From contig JAHIVS010000433.1 in the NCBI GenBank assembly GCA_018816605.1, positions 1 to 14,034 on the forward strand: 14,034 nucleotides of DNA, in the 5' to 3' direction. Positions 1 through 7,377 of the stretch are shown in pieces (the first letter of the stretch is position 1; each line of letters starts with the position of its first letter). Position numbers and translations under genes: made by a program. A model generated the notes under the pieces. It did not search any database. It was not told the DNA's origin and worked only from the letters and a program-made list of their open reading frames with translations. The DNA comes from Pseudomonadota bacterium. Its GTDB lineage: Bacteria > Desulfobacterota > Desulfobacteria > Desulfobacterales > Desulfobacteraceae.

Positions 1-701
1 AATCCCTTGAGGCCTTCATTGCTTTTTTCAAGCGTTTTCAGATATTTTTCCATGTCATCCAAGGTGTTCATCCTGAAATTGGTAACCCTGAGATACCCGT
101 ACCCGGGTTTAAGAACAGCAGACCTCACACTGGTCATGGGAATCAGATCCCGTTTCAGGGCAAACTCCAGGGGAACGGTTTCCCCCTCCCGGATGATGGT
201 GATCAAAACCTCCTTGTTCCGGGGGCCCCGCATCTTTGCAACAGCTTCCCACAAAGCCATTCCCTTTGTGGAATTGTCATCTATTTTGATGATGATGTCC
301 CCGGCATGAATCCCTGCTTTATAGGCCGGAGTGCCTTCAATGGGAGAAACCACGGTGAGAATGCCCTCTTTCATGGTGATCACGATACCAATGCCTGAAA
401 ACTCTCCCTTGGTATCGTCCTGAAGATCGTCAAATGCTTCCGGGGGCATAAAGCTTGAATGGGGGTCCAGATCCCCCACCATCCCTTTGATGGCATTGTG
501 AATCAGCTCTTGGGCATCCACCGCATCCACATAGTTTTTTTCCAGCTCTTCCAAGACTTCGGTAAAAAGCTTTAATTTTTCATAGGTCTTTTCACTGTCT
601 GCCTCACACAGGGAAAAAGATCCTGTTATCAAAACAAAAAACAGGGCTGCTATTGTACCCGACACCCAGCACCGTGAGCGTTCCGGGAATTGACACCTCA
701 T
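1..701 (-). CDS. ctpA: S41 family carboxy-terminal processing protease, CtpA-like (partial, C-terminus off the left edge)
   Basis: Periplasmic tail-specific serine protease of the CtpA/Prc type. In other bacteria these proteins degrade or mature envelope proteins, including peptidoglycan hydrolases. The visible 233 residues start at an ATG (699-701) with AAGGAG nine bases upstream, inside the end of envC. A hydrophobic signal segment at about residues 12-33 ends near CEA; the cysteine before it does not sit in a lipobox. An N-terminal helical part follows, with the typical DLDPHSSFMPPEAF stretch. A PDZ domain lies at about 95-175 (GEFSGIGI, then GTPAYKAGIHAGDIIIKIDD). The S41 core begins at GYGYLRVTNF. 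The Ser/Lys catalytic residues would lie beyond the window edge and cannot be checked. Only four bases separate it from the envC stop, so it is very probably the last visible gene of the ftsE-ftsX-envC operon. Confidence 0.9.
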   Translation of the reverse strand, partial: MRCQFPERSRCWVSGTIAALFFVLITGSFSLCEADSEKTYEKLKLFTEVLEELEKNYVDAVDAQELIHNAIKGMVGDLDPHSSFMPPEAFDDLQDDTKGEFSGIGIVITMKEGILTVVSPIEGTPAYKAGIHAGDIIIKIDDNSTKGMALWEAVAKMRGPRNKEVLITIIREGETVPLEFALKRDLIPMTSVRSAVLKPGYGYLRVTNFRMNTLDDMEKYLKTLEKSNEGLKG

Positions 702-705
702 CTAT

Positions 706-2169
706 TTATACTCCTTTTCTTAACCATTGCATGGGGTTGACAGGTTTTCCATGGTGCCGGACCTCAAAATGGAGATACAGACCCTTGATGGATCCGGTAT
801 CTCCGGCCGTGGCAATCACCTCTCCTGTATCAACTGCCTCCCCCTTTTTTTTGAAAACCTCTTCCACATGGGCATACAAGGTATAATAATTGTCACCATG
901 GTTGATAATCAGCATATTTCCATACCCTTTCAACCATTGTGAGAAAATGACTTCCCCCTTGAAAACGGATCGGACGGGTTCTCCTCTTTCCACTGTTATA
1001 TCAATTCCGCTCTGAAAAGTGAAGGATTTGTAATCTCCGTTTTTTGACGGCCCAAAGGTTGAGATGATTTTTCCATTCACCGGAATGGACAGCCGCCCTT
1101 TCTGGTGTGAAAAAGAAGAGTTCTCAATGGGATGCAGAATCTGTTCTCCCATGGTGCTCATCTTTTCATCAAGATCTCTTGCAGATGATTTCAAGGATTC
1201 CAGAGCTGCCAGGGATAATTTTTTTTTCCTTTGAATTTCGTACAAAATAGCTTCTTTTTTAAGGGTCTCTTTTTCCTTAATCCGAATCTGGAGATTGAGT
1301 TCAGCTTCAAGATTGTTTTTTTCTGTCACCTGCCGGCTCAGTTCTTCTTCCAGGGCATTCAATTTTTTAAGGTCCTGGGCTTGTGTTTCAAGAACCACCA
1401 AATCCGACGCAATCACTTGTTTCATAGCGTTCTGGGTTAAAAAAAAATCAAACACAGAGGACGGAAGTCCAGCAATATCCAGCCGGCCGATCATCCCCAT
1501 CCGGTAAAGGGCGTTGAGTCGCTGGCCGGCATAGGCCTGGTCCTCCTCTATTTTTACCGCCAGTATTTTTTGGTCTTCACGGATCTTGGTATTTCTCGCG
1601 GCAAGCGCCCCTGCCTCCCGGGACAGACGAACGGATTTTAACCGGGCCTGGTTCAGACCATAGTCGATTTCATCCAATCCTTCGATAATTTCCGACTCTT
1701 TTATGGAAAATTTTTCCAGCTTTTGTTCTTCCGTAACAATTTTATCCGTAAGATCAATTTTATCCTTTACCGCCACTTTGGGGGCGGCTGCCTTTCCGGG
1801 TCCTGCGGTTTTTGCCTTTGGCGCCGTCGATTTTTTGGCCCCGGCCACAGGCTTCAGGAGAATATACTGGGAGCGATTTCGGATATACCCGCGTTTGCCC
1901 TTGTATACCACCGTCAGCCACCCGCCGATGCCGCCTTTTTCCTCCACAACATCCACTGGTTCCCCTTTTTCCACCACAACAACCACATCCGAATACTGGG
2001 AGGGCGTTTTCCTGATATTGAGTTTATAGGAATTGACGATTCCTTTGAACAGAACCGTCTCTCCGGCGCAGACATCGCCTGAAGCCAGAATAACAAGGCA
2101 CCCGAACATCAGGCAGAGCCTGGTGTTAAACCGTATTATCTTAAAATTTGTTTTAAAGACAGATAGCAT
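706..2169 (-). CDS. envC: EnvC-like murein hydrolase activator (SH3, coiled coil and degenerate LytM/M23 domain)
   Basis: Periplasmic peptidoglycan-hydrolase regulator of 487 residues. A signal segment at about 17-36 ends near CAG. A bacterial SH3-type domain follows at about 44-105 (KLNIRKTPSQYSD, GWLTVVYKGKRGYI), then an Ala/Lys/Pro-rich linker at 108-135. Long heptad-like coiled coil covers about 145-345, and a LytM/M23 domain about 358-483. By family alignment from memory, the M23 zinc ligand His is Gln386 and the first His of the H-x-H motif is Tyr465, while Asp390, His434 and His467 remain. Such loss of catalytic residues is the hallmark of EnvC-type activators, which switch on amidases under FtsEX control. 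I chose the ATG at 2167-2169, with AGG nine bases upstream. A TTG three codons earlier (2178) is an alternative. Both overlap the ftsX end. A true M23 endopeptidase is less likely. Confidence 0.88.
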   Translation of the reverse strand: MLSVFKTNFKIIRFNTRLCLMFGCLVILASGDVCAGETVLFKGIVNSYKLNIRKTPSQYSDVVVVVEKGEPVDVVEEKGGIGGWLTVVYKGKRGYIRNRSQYILLKPVAGAKKSTAPKAKTAGPGKAAAPKVAVKDKIDLTDKIVTEEQKLEKFSIKESEIIEGLDEIDYGLNQARLKSVRLSREAGALAARNTKIREDQKILAVKIEEDQAYAGQRLNALYRMGMIGRLDIAGLPSSVFDFFLTQNAMKQVIASDLVVLETQAQDLKKLNALEEELSRQVTEKNNLEAELNLQIRIKEKETLKKEAILYEIQRKKKLSLAALESLKSSARDLDEKMSTMGEQILHPIENSSFSHQKGRLSIPVNGKIISTFGPSKNGDYKSFTFQSGIDITVERGEPVRSVFKGEVIFSQWLKGYGNMLIINHGDNYYTLYAHVEEVFKKKGEAVDTGEVIATAGDTGSIKGLYLHFEVRHHGKPVNPMQWLRKGV

Positions 2170-3011
2170 CCAAACCAACCTAAAAATGTGCTGCTCAATA
2201 TTATCGTGAGTATGGCCCCTACGGAAAGAAACCGGATGTCAATATACACATAGGCGGCAAGGTTCTCTGCAATGCCGGAGGATATGGTCAGGTACCCGGA
2301 AAGCAGGATCACAAGCCCCAGCACGCCGCCCAAAAAGCCCTGAAAAAGTCCTTCCACATAAAAAGGTGTTTTAATGAAACCTTCCGTAGCCCCCACCAAT
2401 CGCATAATCTCAACCTCCAGCCTGCGGGAATAAAATGCCAGCCGCACCGTGTTGGCCGTTATAAACAGCGCAATGAGCAAAAAAAGACTGCACATGGCAT
2501 ATCCGGTCATTTTAAACAGATTGAACACATTTAAAAACCTGCCCAGCCAGCCCTGGCCATATTCTACATTTTCCACAAGCTCCAGGGCCCCAATCTTTTG
2601 GGCAAAGGCCTGGACCTGTTCAAAACTGCCATGGGATTTCATCCGAATCTCAACAGCGTCCGGCAGGGGGTTGGTTTTAAGGGTTTGGAAAAATTCTGTT
2701 CGCGAGGACATCTCTTTTTTTAATTTCTCCAGCGCCTGGGACTTGGGGATAAAACGCATGTCATCAATCTCTCCAAGGCCCTGAATTTTCTGTTCAAGAT
2801 CCGGAAGCATTTCCATGGAAAATTCTTTTTCCAGATAGACAACGGCACGTCCTCCCTGGTTCCAGGCTTCAATGATCCGGCTTGCGTTTTCAAAGAAAAG
2901 CATAAAAACCGATACAACCAAAATTGAAAGGGAGATGGTGATAATGGTAATAAAATTCAAAAAACGATTGGACCGGATATCTGCCAGGGCCTTTTTCACA
3001 AAACGGGTCAT
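2136..3011 (-). CDS. ftsX: cell division permease FtsX
   Basis: Inner-membrane partner of FtsE; the pair transmits ATP hydrolysis across the membrane to EnvC-type activators. The 291 residues give the FtsX topology: a first membrane helix at about 18-40, a periplasmic domain at about 41-168, then helices at about 170-192, 219-243 and 262-287. Between helices 2 and 3 is the family stretch RRLEVEIMRLVGAT (196-209), leading to PFYVEG. The start ATG at 3009-3011 follows the ftsE stop by 19 bases. The 3' end overlaps the start of envC by 34 bases, which suggests translational coupling. Length and order match other ftsEX operons. Confidence 0.94.
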   Translation of the reverse strand: MTRFVKKALADIRSNRFLNFITIITISLSILVVSVFMLFFENASRIIEAWNQGGRAVVYLEKEFSMEMLPDLEQKIQGLGEIDDMRFIPKSQALEKLKKEMSSRTEFFQTLKTNPLPDAVEIRMKSHGSFEQVQAFAQKIGALELVENVEYGQGWLGRFLNVFNLFKMTGYAMCSLFLLIALFITANTVRLAFYSRRLEVEIMRLVGATEGFIKTPFYVEGLFQGFLGGVLGLVILLSGYLTISSGIAENLAAYVYIDIRFLSVGAILTIILSSTFLGWFGCYLSLKQILR

Positions 3012-3030
3012 ATGCGAGGTCTCATCTCCA

Positions 3031-3726
3031 TTAAAGCATGGTGGAAGTTTTTTTCAGTTGACCTTCTTCAAGGACAATATTTCTCCCCCGAACCGAAATT
3101 TCCATCAGGTGGAGGTTATGGCTTGCCACAAGAATGGTGGTTCCTTTTTTATGGTATTCCATCAAGAAATCCATTACAGCCTGGGCCGATTTTTCATCCA
3201 GACTGCCCGTGGGTTCATCGGCCAGAATAATGGCGGGTTCTCCCACCACAGCCCGGGCAACCGCAACCCGCTGCTGCTCTCCGCCGGAAAGGGTGGGGGG
3301 CAGGGCATTGGCCTTTTTTTCCATTCCCGTGGTCCTGAGCACGTGCATCACTTTTTTCCGTATAAAGGCCGGTTTTTCACCCGCCGCCTCCAGCACCAAT
3401 GCCACATTTTCAAAAACGGTTCGGTTTGGAATCAGTTTAAAATCCTGGAAAACCATACCAAACCTTCGCCGTAAAAACGGCAGACGACCGGCAGGAATCC
3501 GGGCCAGGTTCATACCGTCAATGAGAATCTGGCCTTCTGACACCTTTTCTGCCAGGTAGAGTACCCTTAACAGGGTTGATTTGCCGGCACCGGACGGGCC
3601 GGAAACAAAAATAAATTCCCCGGGCTCAATGTCCAGAGAGATATCTTTCAATGCCAGTTTAGCGCCGTAGCGCTTGCTCACATTGAAAAGTCTTATGATT
3701 GGATTTTTATTTGTGCCTGCATTCAT
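3031..3726 (-). CDS. ftsE: cell division ATP-binding protein FtsE
   Basis: Cytoplasmic ABC ATPase of the FtsEX complex, 231 residues. All ABC motifs are present: Walker A GPSGAGKS (43-50), Q-loop Gln94, signature LSGGEQ (146-151), Walker B IILADE (166-171) and H-loop His203. The segment IRLFNVSKRYG near the N-terminus is typical of FtsE rather than of LolD or MacB; the immediately following ftsX settles the identity. The ATG at 3724-3726 gives about nine residues before that segment, slightly longer than many FtsE proteins. The Shine-Dalgarno candidate (AAGGG) is 14 bases upstream, which is far, so the start is less secure than the identity. First gene of the envelope operon. Confidence 0.95.
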   Translation of the reverse strand: MNAGTNKNPIIRLFNVSKRYGAKLALKDISLDIEPGEFIFVSGPSGAGKSTLLRVLYLAEKVSEGQILIDGMNLARIPAGRLPFLRRRFGMVFQDFKLIPNRTVFENVALVLEAAGEKPAFIRKKVMHVLRTTGMEKKANALPPTLSGGEQQRVAVARAVVGEPAIILADEPTGSLDEKSAQAVMDFLMEYHKKGTTILVASHNLHLMEISVRGRNIVLEEGQLKKTSTML

Positions 3727-3772
3727 ACGTTATTACACTGCCCTTGTCCTGGTCCGTAATTGACTGAAACTG

Positions 3773-3801
3773 AATTTACTGATATAAACTCTTCGTGTCA
3801 A
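3773..3801 (-). promoter_or_regulatory. predicted sigma-70-type promoter for the ftsE-ftsX-envC-ctpA operon
   Basis: Read on the minus strand, a perfect -35 TTGACA (3796-3801) is followed after 17 bases by TAAATT (3773-3778; four of six consensus bases). Transcription would begin near 3766, giving a leader of about 40 bases before ftsE. This is pattern matching only. Confidence 0.5.
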
Positions 3802-3831
3802 GGAGTGCTGAAAAACAGTTTTCCCTACACC

Positions 3832-3880
3832 AAGCCTTCACTGTAACCGTAACCCGGCTTCTTCCAACCAGTGAAGGCTT
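3832..3880. repeat. 12-bp perfect inverted repeat in the ftsE/tatD divergent intergenic region
   Basis: AAGCCTTCACTG (3832-3843) and its exact reverse complement CAGTGAAGGCTT (3869-3880) are separated by 25 bases. No T-run follows on either strand, so it does not look like an intrinsic terminator. The right arm ends in TTGACA (3880-3885), a possible -35 for tatD without a clear -10. It could be an operator pair or a 5'-leader hairpin for tatD; the function is unknown. Confidence 0.55.
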
Positions 3881-3932
3881 TGACATATTCAACAACCAGG
3901 GGTGAAGACAACCCATAAAGGGTGTGCATCCC

Positions 3933-3965
3933 ATTCAAAATAAAGGTGTTTCGGCCATGATTTTA
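3933..3965 (+). repeat. 33-nt third-base-variable repeat, copy 1 (spans the tatD start)
   Basis: This segment aligns without gaps to 6971-7003, with 26 of 33 bases identical. All seven differences (3941, 3944, 3947, 3950, 3953, 3959, 3962) fall in the same codon position. In the tatD frame it reads IQNKGVSAMIL; the other copy reads IQNKGVSAIML. It contains the tatD Shine-Dalgarno (AAAGG) and start codon. The meaning is unknown. Confidence 0.6.
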
Positions 3966-4742
3966 TTTGATTCCCACTGCCATCTTGACGACCTGTCCTA
4001 TGACAGCGATATTTCAGAGGTAATGGAAAGGGCGCAGCAGGAGCAGGTACAGGGAATAATGATCGTGGGGGTTGACCTTCCCTCCTCCCGAAAAGCCATT
4101 CAAATCGCCCAGAATTTTTCCCATGTGATCACCTCCGTGGGAATCCATCCCCACGATGCAAGCCGTTGTTCCCCAGGTAGCCTGGAAACATTAAAAAACC
4201 TGGCAACCACCCACCCCTGCGTCAAAGCCTGGGGAGAAACCGGCCTTGATTTTAACCGGATGTTTTCCCCCCAAAGCGCCCAGGAAGCCTGTTTTTCATC
4301 CCAGCTTTCCATCGCCGGTGACCTGGACCTGCCCCTGATCTTCCATGAGCGGGATTCCAATGGCCGGCTTTACGATATCCTGAAATCAGAGGGTTCCGAA
4401 ACCCGGAAAGGTGTTATCCACTGCTTTTCAGGCACCCGGCAAGAATTGTTCAAATACCTGGATCTAGGGTATCACATCGGCATCACCGGCATTCTGACAA
4501 TCGAAAAAAGAGGAGCGTACCTGCGGGAAATCGCCCCCTTAATTCCAGAGGACAGGCTCCTCATTGAAACCGATGCCCCCTATCTCACCCCGGCTCCCCA
4601 GAAAAATAAAACCCGGCGAAATGAACCGGCATTTGTAAAATATGTTCTCTTGAAACTGGCTCAAATACGACAGTCAGACCCGGATGAATTGTCCCGGATC
4701 ATTTTTGAGAACACTTTAAAATTTTATCGGGTTTGCCCATAA
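3957..4742 (+). CDS. tatD: TatD family metal-dependent deoxyribonuclease
   Basis: Cytoplasmic metal-dependent hydrolase of the TatD/YcfH/YjjV group, with reported 3'-5' exonuclease activity in DNA repair. The 261 residues show the whole TIM-barrel metal site: His7 and His9 in DSHCHLD, GIHPH (62-66), Glu94 in GETGLDF, His130 in FHERD, His155 in HCFSG, and Asp206 in ETDAPYL. The ATG at 3957 is preferred: AAAGG lies about ten bases upstream and MILFDSHCHLD is the usual N-terminus. A GTG at 3924 would add 11 residues (IQNKGVSA included), and the ORF is open back to 3906. Which TatD paralogue group it belongs to cannot be decided here. It converges on the VWA gene, with 61 bases between them. Confidence 0.93.
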   Translation: MILFDSHCHLDDLSYDSDISEVMERAQQEQVQGIMIVGVDLPSSRKAIQIAQNFSHVITSVGIHPHDASRCSPGSLETLKNLATTHPCVKAWGETGLDFNRMFSPQSAQEACFSSQLSIAGDLDLPLIFHERDSNGRLYDILKSEGSETRKGVIHCFSGTRQELFKYLDLGYHIGITGILTIEKRGAYLREIAPLIPEDRLLIETDAPYLTPAPQKNKTRRNEPAFVKYVLLKLAQIRQSDPDELSRIIFENTLKFYRVCP

Positions 4743-4803
4743 AAATTTTTTGACCGAAACCGATATTCGCTTCGCCTGAACAGGGTAAAGGCGTCTCCCG
4801 GGT

Positions 4804-5997
4804 TTAATTTTTGGCCATCAATTTTTCCACGGCCTTTTCAAGGCCGTCCAGGGAAAGTTCATACATGGGGAAAAGTTTTGATATGGCCATGATACTATGG
4901 GTATATCCCCACATGGATTCAGACACGGGATTGAGCCAGACCGTATGGGGAAAGGTCTTGGCCAAAAACCTCAATTGCTCGAGACTGGGCCGGCCGCTTC
5001 TTTCCGTGATATGGATGGAACCGTCATGGGCCATGAGTTCATAGGGCGCCATGCTGGCATCCCCCAATATGATAAGCCGCGTGTCCGGATCAAGCCTGGA
5101 AAACTCCATGATGTTTTTGGGTTTTTTATATCGGGCGCTGTCCTCCCACACATAATCATAAATGGTGTTGTGAAAAAAATAGGTCTTGACCTCTTTAAAC
5201 TGGGCCCGGGCATAGTCAAACAGGGTCTGGACCACCCGGATATAGGGATCCATGGACCATCCTCCGTTGTCAATGGCAAGGATCACCTTGAGCCGGTCCT
5301 TCAGGGCGCGGTCAAAGAGAAGCTCGATCTCCCCGCCGTTCCGCAGGGTTTCTTTGATGGTTTCATCAATATTGATTTTATCCCTGGGGCCGGAAGGGAC
5401 GAGATTGCGCAATCGTTTCAGGGCTTCTCCCATCTTGGCCTGGGTCAGAGGCCCCTGGGTTGAATAATCCTTGTACCGACGCTCATTGGCCACCTTGACA
5501 GCGGATTTGTTCCGGGATTCCCCTCCCACCCGCATGCCGCCGGGATGATATCCGGAATGGCCCACCGGAGAGGTTCCGCCGGTTCCGATCCATTTTCCGC
5601 CCCCGTCGTGGCGCCCGTCCTGGTCCTTGAGGCGTTCTTTGAAATAGGCGATCAGTTCGTCCGGGGACATTTTATTCAGGGTTTCTTCATCAATGCCAAG
5701 GGCATTGGCCATCTGCTTGGGATTTTTCAGCCATTCATCCAGCATTCCCCTGGCCATTTCATCTATTTCAAACCCGCCGTCTTCGGGCAGGGGGACCCCG
5801 TCAAAATGATGGGCAAACACCTGGTCATAGAGATCAAAATAGCGTTCGCTCTTAACAAGGACAGCCCTGGCACAGGTATAAAAATCGTCCAGGCTGTTGA
5901 TCATCCCTTTGTGCAGGGCTTTTTGCAATGTCAGAAAAGAGGTGGGTGAAACCGGGATACCCACCTGCCTGAGTGTATAAAAAAACTGTAAGAACAT
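4804..5997 (-). CDS. VWA domain-containing protein, CoxE-like, with degenerate MIDAS
   Basis: Cytoplasmic protein of 397 residues with no signal peptide or membrane segment. The N-terminal half is helical (about 1-125). A Gly/His-rich stretch follows at about 128-160 (GTGGTSPVGHSGYHPGG), and the VWA-like fold covers about 235-395. Where a MIDAS would read D-x-S-x-S it reads DNGGWSM (243-249): Asp243 is kept, but serines three and five are Gly245 and Trp247. A later GDASM (312-316) sits where VWA domains carry another acidic loop. It lies 13 bases after the MoxR-type ATPase and is surely cotranscribed with it. In the family, MoxR/VWA pairs act as chaperone or metal-insertion modules (CoxD/CoxE, for example). 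The target here is unknown; no cox or mox genes are near. Confidence 0.85.
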   Translation of the reverse strand: MFLQFFYTLRQVGIPVSPTSFLTLQKALHKGMINSLDDFYTCARAVLVKSERYFDLYDQVFAHHFDGVPLPEDGGFEIDEMARGMLDEWLKNPKQMANALGIDEETLNKMSPDELIAYFKERLKDQDGRHDGGGKWIGTGGTSPVGHSGYHPGGMRVGGESRNKSAVKVANERRYKDYSTQGPLTQAKMGEALKRLRNLVPSGPRDKINIDETIKETLRNGGEIELLFDRALKDRLKVILAIDNGGWSMDPYIRVVQTLFDYARAQFKEVKTYFFHNTIYDYVWEDSARYKKPKNIMEFSRLDPDTRLIILGDASMAPYELMAHDGSIHITERSGRPSLEQLRFLAKTFPHTVWLNPVSESMWGYTHSIMAISKLFPMYELSLDGLEKAVEKLMAKN

Positions 5998-6010
5998 GGA
6001 TTACCGCCCG

Positions 6011-6862
6011 TTAAAACATTTTCCGTCTGGATGTCAGATTTTTGGCCCGCTCATAATCCGGACTTTTTTTAAACAAAACCCCCAAAAACGGCATTCTTCC
6101 TTTGACAAGGTCCTTGGCATTGAAATCCGGATCTGCGTTCAATGCCCTGATCCAGTTGATCAATTCCCGAGTGGCCGGTTTTTTCTCAATGGCGTCAATC
6201 TCCCGGAGGCTATAAAAAGCATTGATGGCATTCTCTGCCAGCCGTTCATCAATCCGGTCAAAATGCACCCCGATAATTTTGCGCATCATTTTGGGCTCGG
6301 GAAATGCAATGTGGTGGAAATTACACCGCCCCAGAAAGGGGTCGGACAGATCTTTCTTGGCATTGGATGTAATAATGATAACCGGTCTGTGTTTTGCGCA
6401 TACGGTTTTGTCGGTCTCGATAATGTCAAACTGCATCTGATCCAGAACGTCCAGCATATCATCCTGAAAATCCGTGTCCGCCTTGTCGATTTCATCTATG
6501 AGCAGAACGGTTCGCTTGTCGGCACAAAAGGCCTGGCCGATTTTCCCCATTTTGATATACTCGTCAATATTGCTCACATCCCGCTTGGAATCACCGAATC
6601 TGGAATCGTTGAGCCGGGTTAAGGTGTCATACTGGTATAGGGCTTCCACAAGTTTCATACTGGATTTTACGTTCAAAACAATCAGGGGCATGGAAAGGGT
6701 GTCGGCAATGGCATGGGCCAGCATGGTTTTACCGGTACCCGGCTCCCCCTTGAGCAGCAGCGGCATTTCCAGTTTCATGGATATGTTGACAATTGAGGCC
6801 AGTTCCGTGTCCAGAACATATTTCTTTGCACCATGGAATTCGTTGTCGGCGGTTTGGTTCAT
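6011..6862 (-). CDS. MoxR family AAA+ ATPase
   Basis: Cytoplasmic AAA+ ATPase of 283 residues, thought to remodel or activate a client together with the VWA protein encoded next. It shows Walker A GEPGTGKT (39-46), Walker B LLIDE (120-124) with Asp123 and Glu124, sensor 1 Asn167 in IIITSN, a probable arginine finger at Arg179 (PFLGRC), and a sensor 2-like Arg232. This is one complete MoxR-type core without extra domains. The start is taken at the ATG (6860-6862) with GGAG ten bases upstream; a TTG immediately before it (6865) is possible. The VWA gene starts 13 bases after its stop. The client is unknown. Confidence 0.9.
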   Translation of the reverse strand: MNQTADNEFHGAKKYVLDTELASIVNISMKLEMPLLLKGEPGTGKTMLAHAIADTLSMPLIVLNVKSSMKLVEALYQYDTLTRLNDSRFGDSKRDVSNIDEYIKMGKIGQAFCADKRTVLLIDEIDKADTDFQDDMLDVLDQMQFDIIETDKTVCAKHRPVIIITSNAKKDLSDPFLGRCNFHHIAFPEPKMMRKIIGVHFDRIDERLAENAINAFYSLREIDAIEKKPATRELINWIRALNADPDFNAKDLVKGRMPFLGVLFKKSPDYERAKNLTSRRKMF

Positions 6863-6914
6863 CAATGGAATTCTCCAGAAATTTTAGAGGTTCTATTTTT
6901 TATTATCGTTAACT

Positions 6915-6942
6915 ATTATTCACCAATAGCAGAATATATGAA
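6915..6942 (-). promoter_or_regulatory. possible promoter for the MoxR/VWA pair
   Basis: On the minus strand, TTCATA (6937-6942) is followed after 16 bases by AATAAT (6915-6920), matching the -35 and -10 boxes at four and five of six bases. The transcript would have a leader of about 45 bases. The surroundings are AT-rich, so a chance match is easy. Confidence 0.3.
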
Positions 6943-6970
6943 TCATCTCATCTTTTTTCACAAGTATTTT

Positions 6971-7003
6971 ATTCAAAACAAGGGGGTCTCTGCCATCATG
7001 TTA
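6971..7003 (+). repeat. 33-nt third-base-variable repeat, copy 2 (upstream of tatA)
   Basis: Second copy of the element at 3933-3965. It lies in the gap between the divergent MoxR gene and tatA (6863-7119). In the matching frame it belongs to a tiny reading frame of 30 codons (6938-7030) containing IQNKGVSAIML. It also carries a Shine-Dalgarno-like AAGGGGG before an ATG at 6998, from which ten codons could be read. Neither little frame is convincing as a gene. It may be a decayed copy of a 5' gene end or a conserved leader. Confidence 0.5.
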
Positions 7004-7045
7004 CAAAATTGTGGTTTTATTTTTTTTTGAGCAAATTCTAAAAGA

Positions 7046-7072
7046 TTGACACCACCCAAACTTAGTGTTAAT
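7046..7072 (+). promoter_or_regulatory. possible tatA promoter
   Basis: A perfect TTGACA (7046-7051) lies 69 bases before tatA. The best -10 partners are GTTAAT (7067-7072, 15-bp spacer) or TTAATG (7068-7073, 16-bp spacer), both weak. Confidence 0.3.
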
Positions 7073-7119
7073 GCTTTTTATTTGATTTTATAAAGATTAT
7101 GATTAAATAGGAGCGTGCT

Positions 7120-7305
7120 ATGATTGGTGGACTGGGAATGCCGGAACTCATAATAATTCTTGTTATTATCCTTATTATCTTTGGTGCGGGAAAACTTCCC
7201 GAAATCGGGGCCGGCCTGGGAAAGGGAATTAAAAACTTCAAAAAAGCCACAAAAGACCCCCTCCCGGACAAGGAAGACGAACCTGAAAAAATAGAGAAAG
7301 ATTAA
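7120..7305 (+). CDS. tatA: twin-arginine translocase subunit TatA/TatE
   Basis: Small pore-forming subunit of the Tat system, which exports folded proteins carrying twin-arginine signals. The 61 residues follow the TatA plan: a short N-terminus, one membrane helix at about 8-22 ([14 protein letters not shown]), the FG-x-x-KLPEIG hinge (22-30), an amphipathic helix with [12 protein letters not shown] (33-44), and a charged acidic tail. AGGAG lies six bases before the ATG. It stands alone: tatB and tatC are not adjacent, and its own terminator follows. The Phe-Gly hinge supports TatA/E over TatB. Confidence 0.93.
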   Translation: MIGGLGMPELIIILVIILIIFGAGKLPEIGAGLGKGIKNFKKATKDPLPDKEDEPEKIEKD

Positions 7306-7333
7306 CTTCCTTTCGTTTCGCCAAAGACCCATC

Positions 7334-7377
7334 ACTCCGGCCGGATGATTTTACAATATCTGGCTGGAGTCTTTTTT
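7334..7377 (+). terminator. Rho-independent terminator after tatA
   Basis: ACTCCGGCC (7334-7342) pairs with GGCTGGAGT (7362-7370), with one G-U pair and a 19-base loop, and is followed by C and six T residues (7372-7377). It separates tatA from the nitrogen operon. Confidence 0.75.

Noticed and set aside
7..309. Plus-strand 100-codon reading frame at the left edge
   Set aside because: It is the antisense shadow of the S41 protease gene, whose minus-strand translation shows clear PDZ and S41 sequence.
2872..3559. Long plus-strand frames (200 and 141 codons) opposite ftsX and ftsE
   Set aside because: The minus-strand frames carry complete ABC and FtsX motifs; the plus-strand products show no recognisable domain and are shadows.
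4743..4803. Terminator between the convergent tatD and VWA genes
   Set aside because: Only a 5-bp stem (CGCCT/AGGCG, 4773-4793) with an 11-base loop and no T-run on either strand; too weak to call.
6938..7030. 30-codon frame between the MoxR gene and tatA as a gene
   Set aside because: It is very short, has no Shine-Dalgarno at its start and ends in a poly-T stretch. Only the 33-nt repeat inside it is notable.
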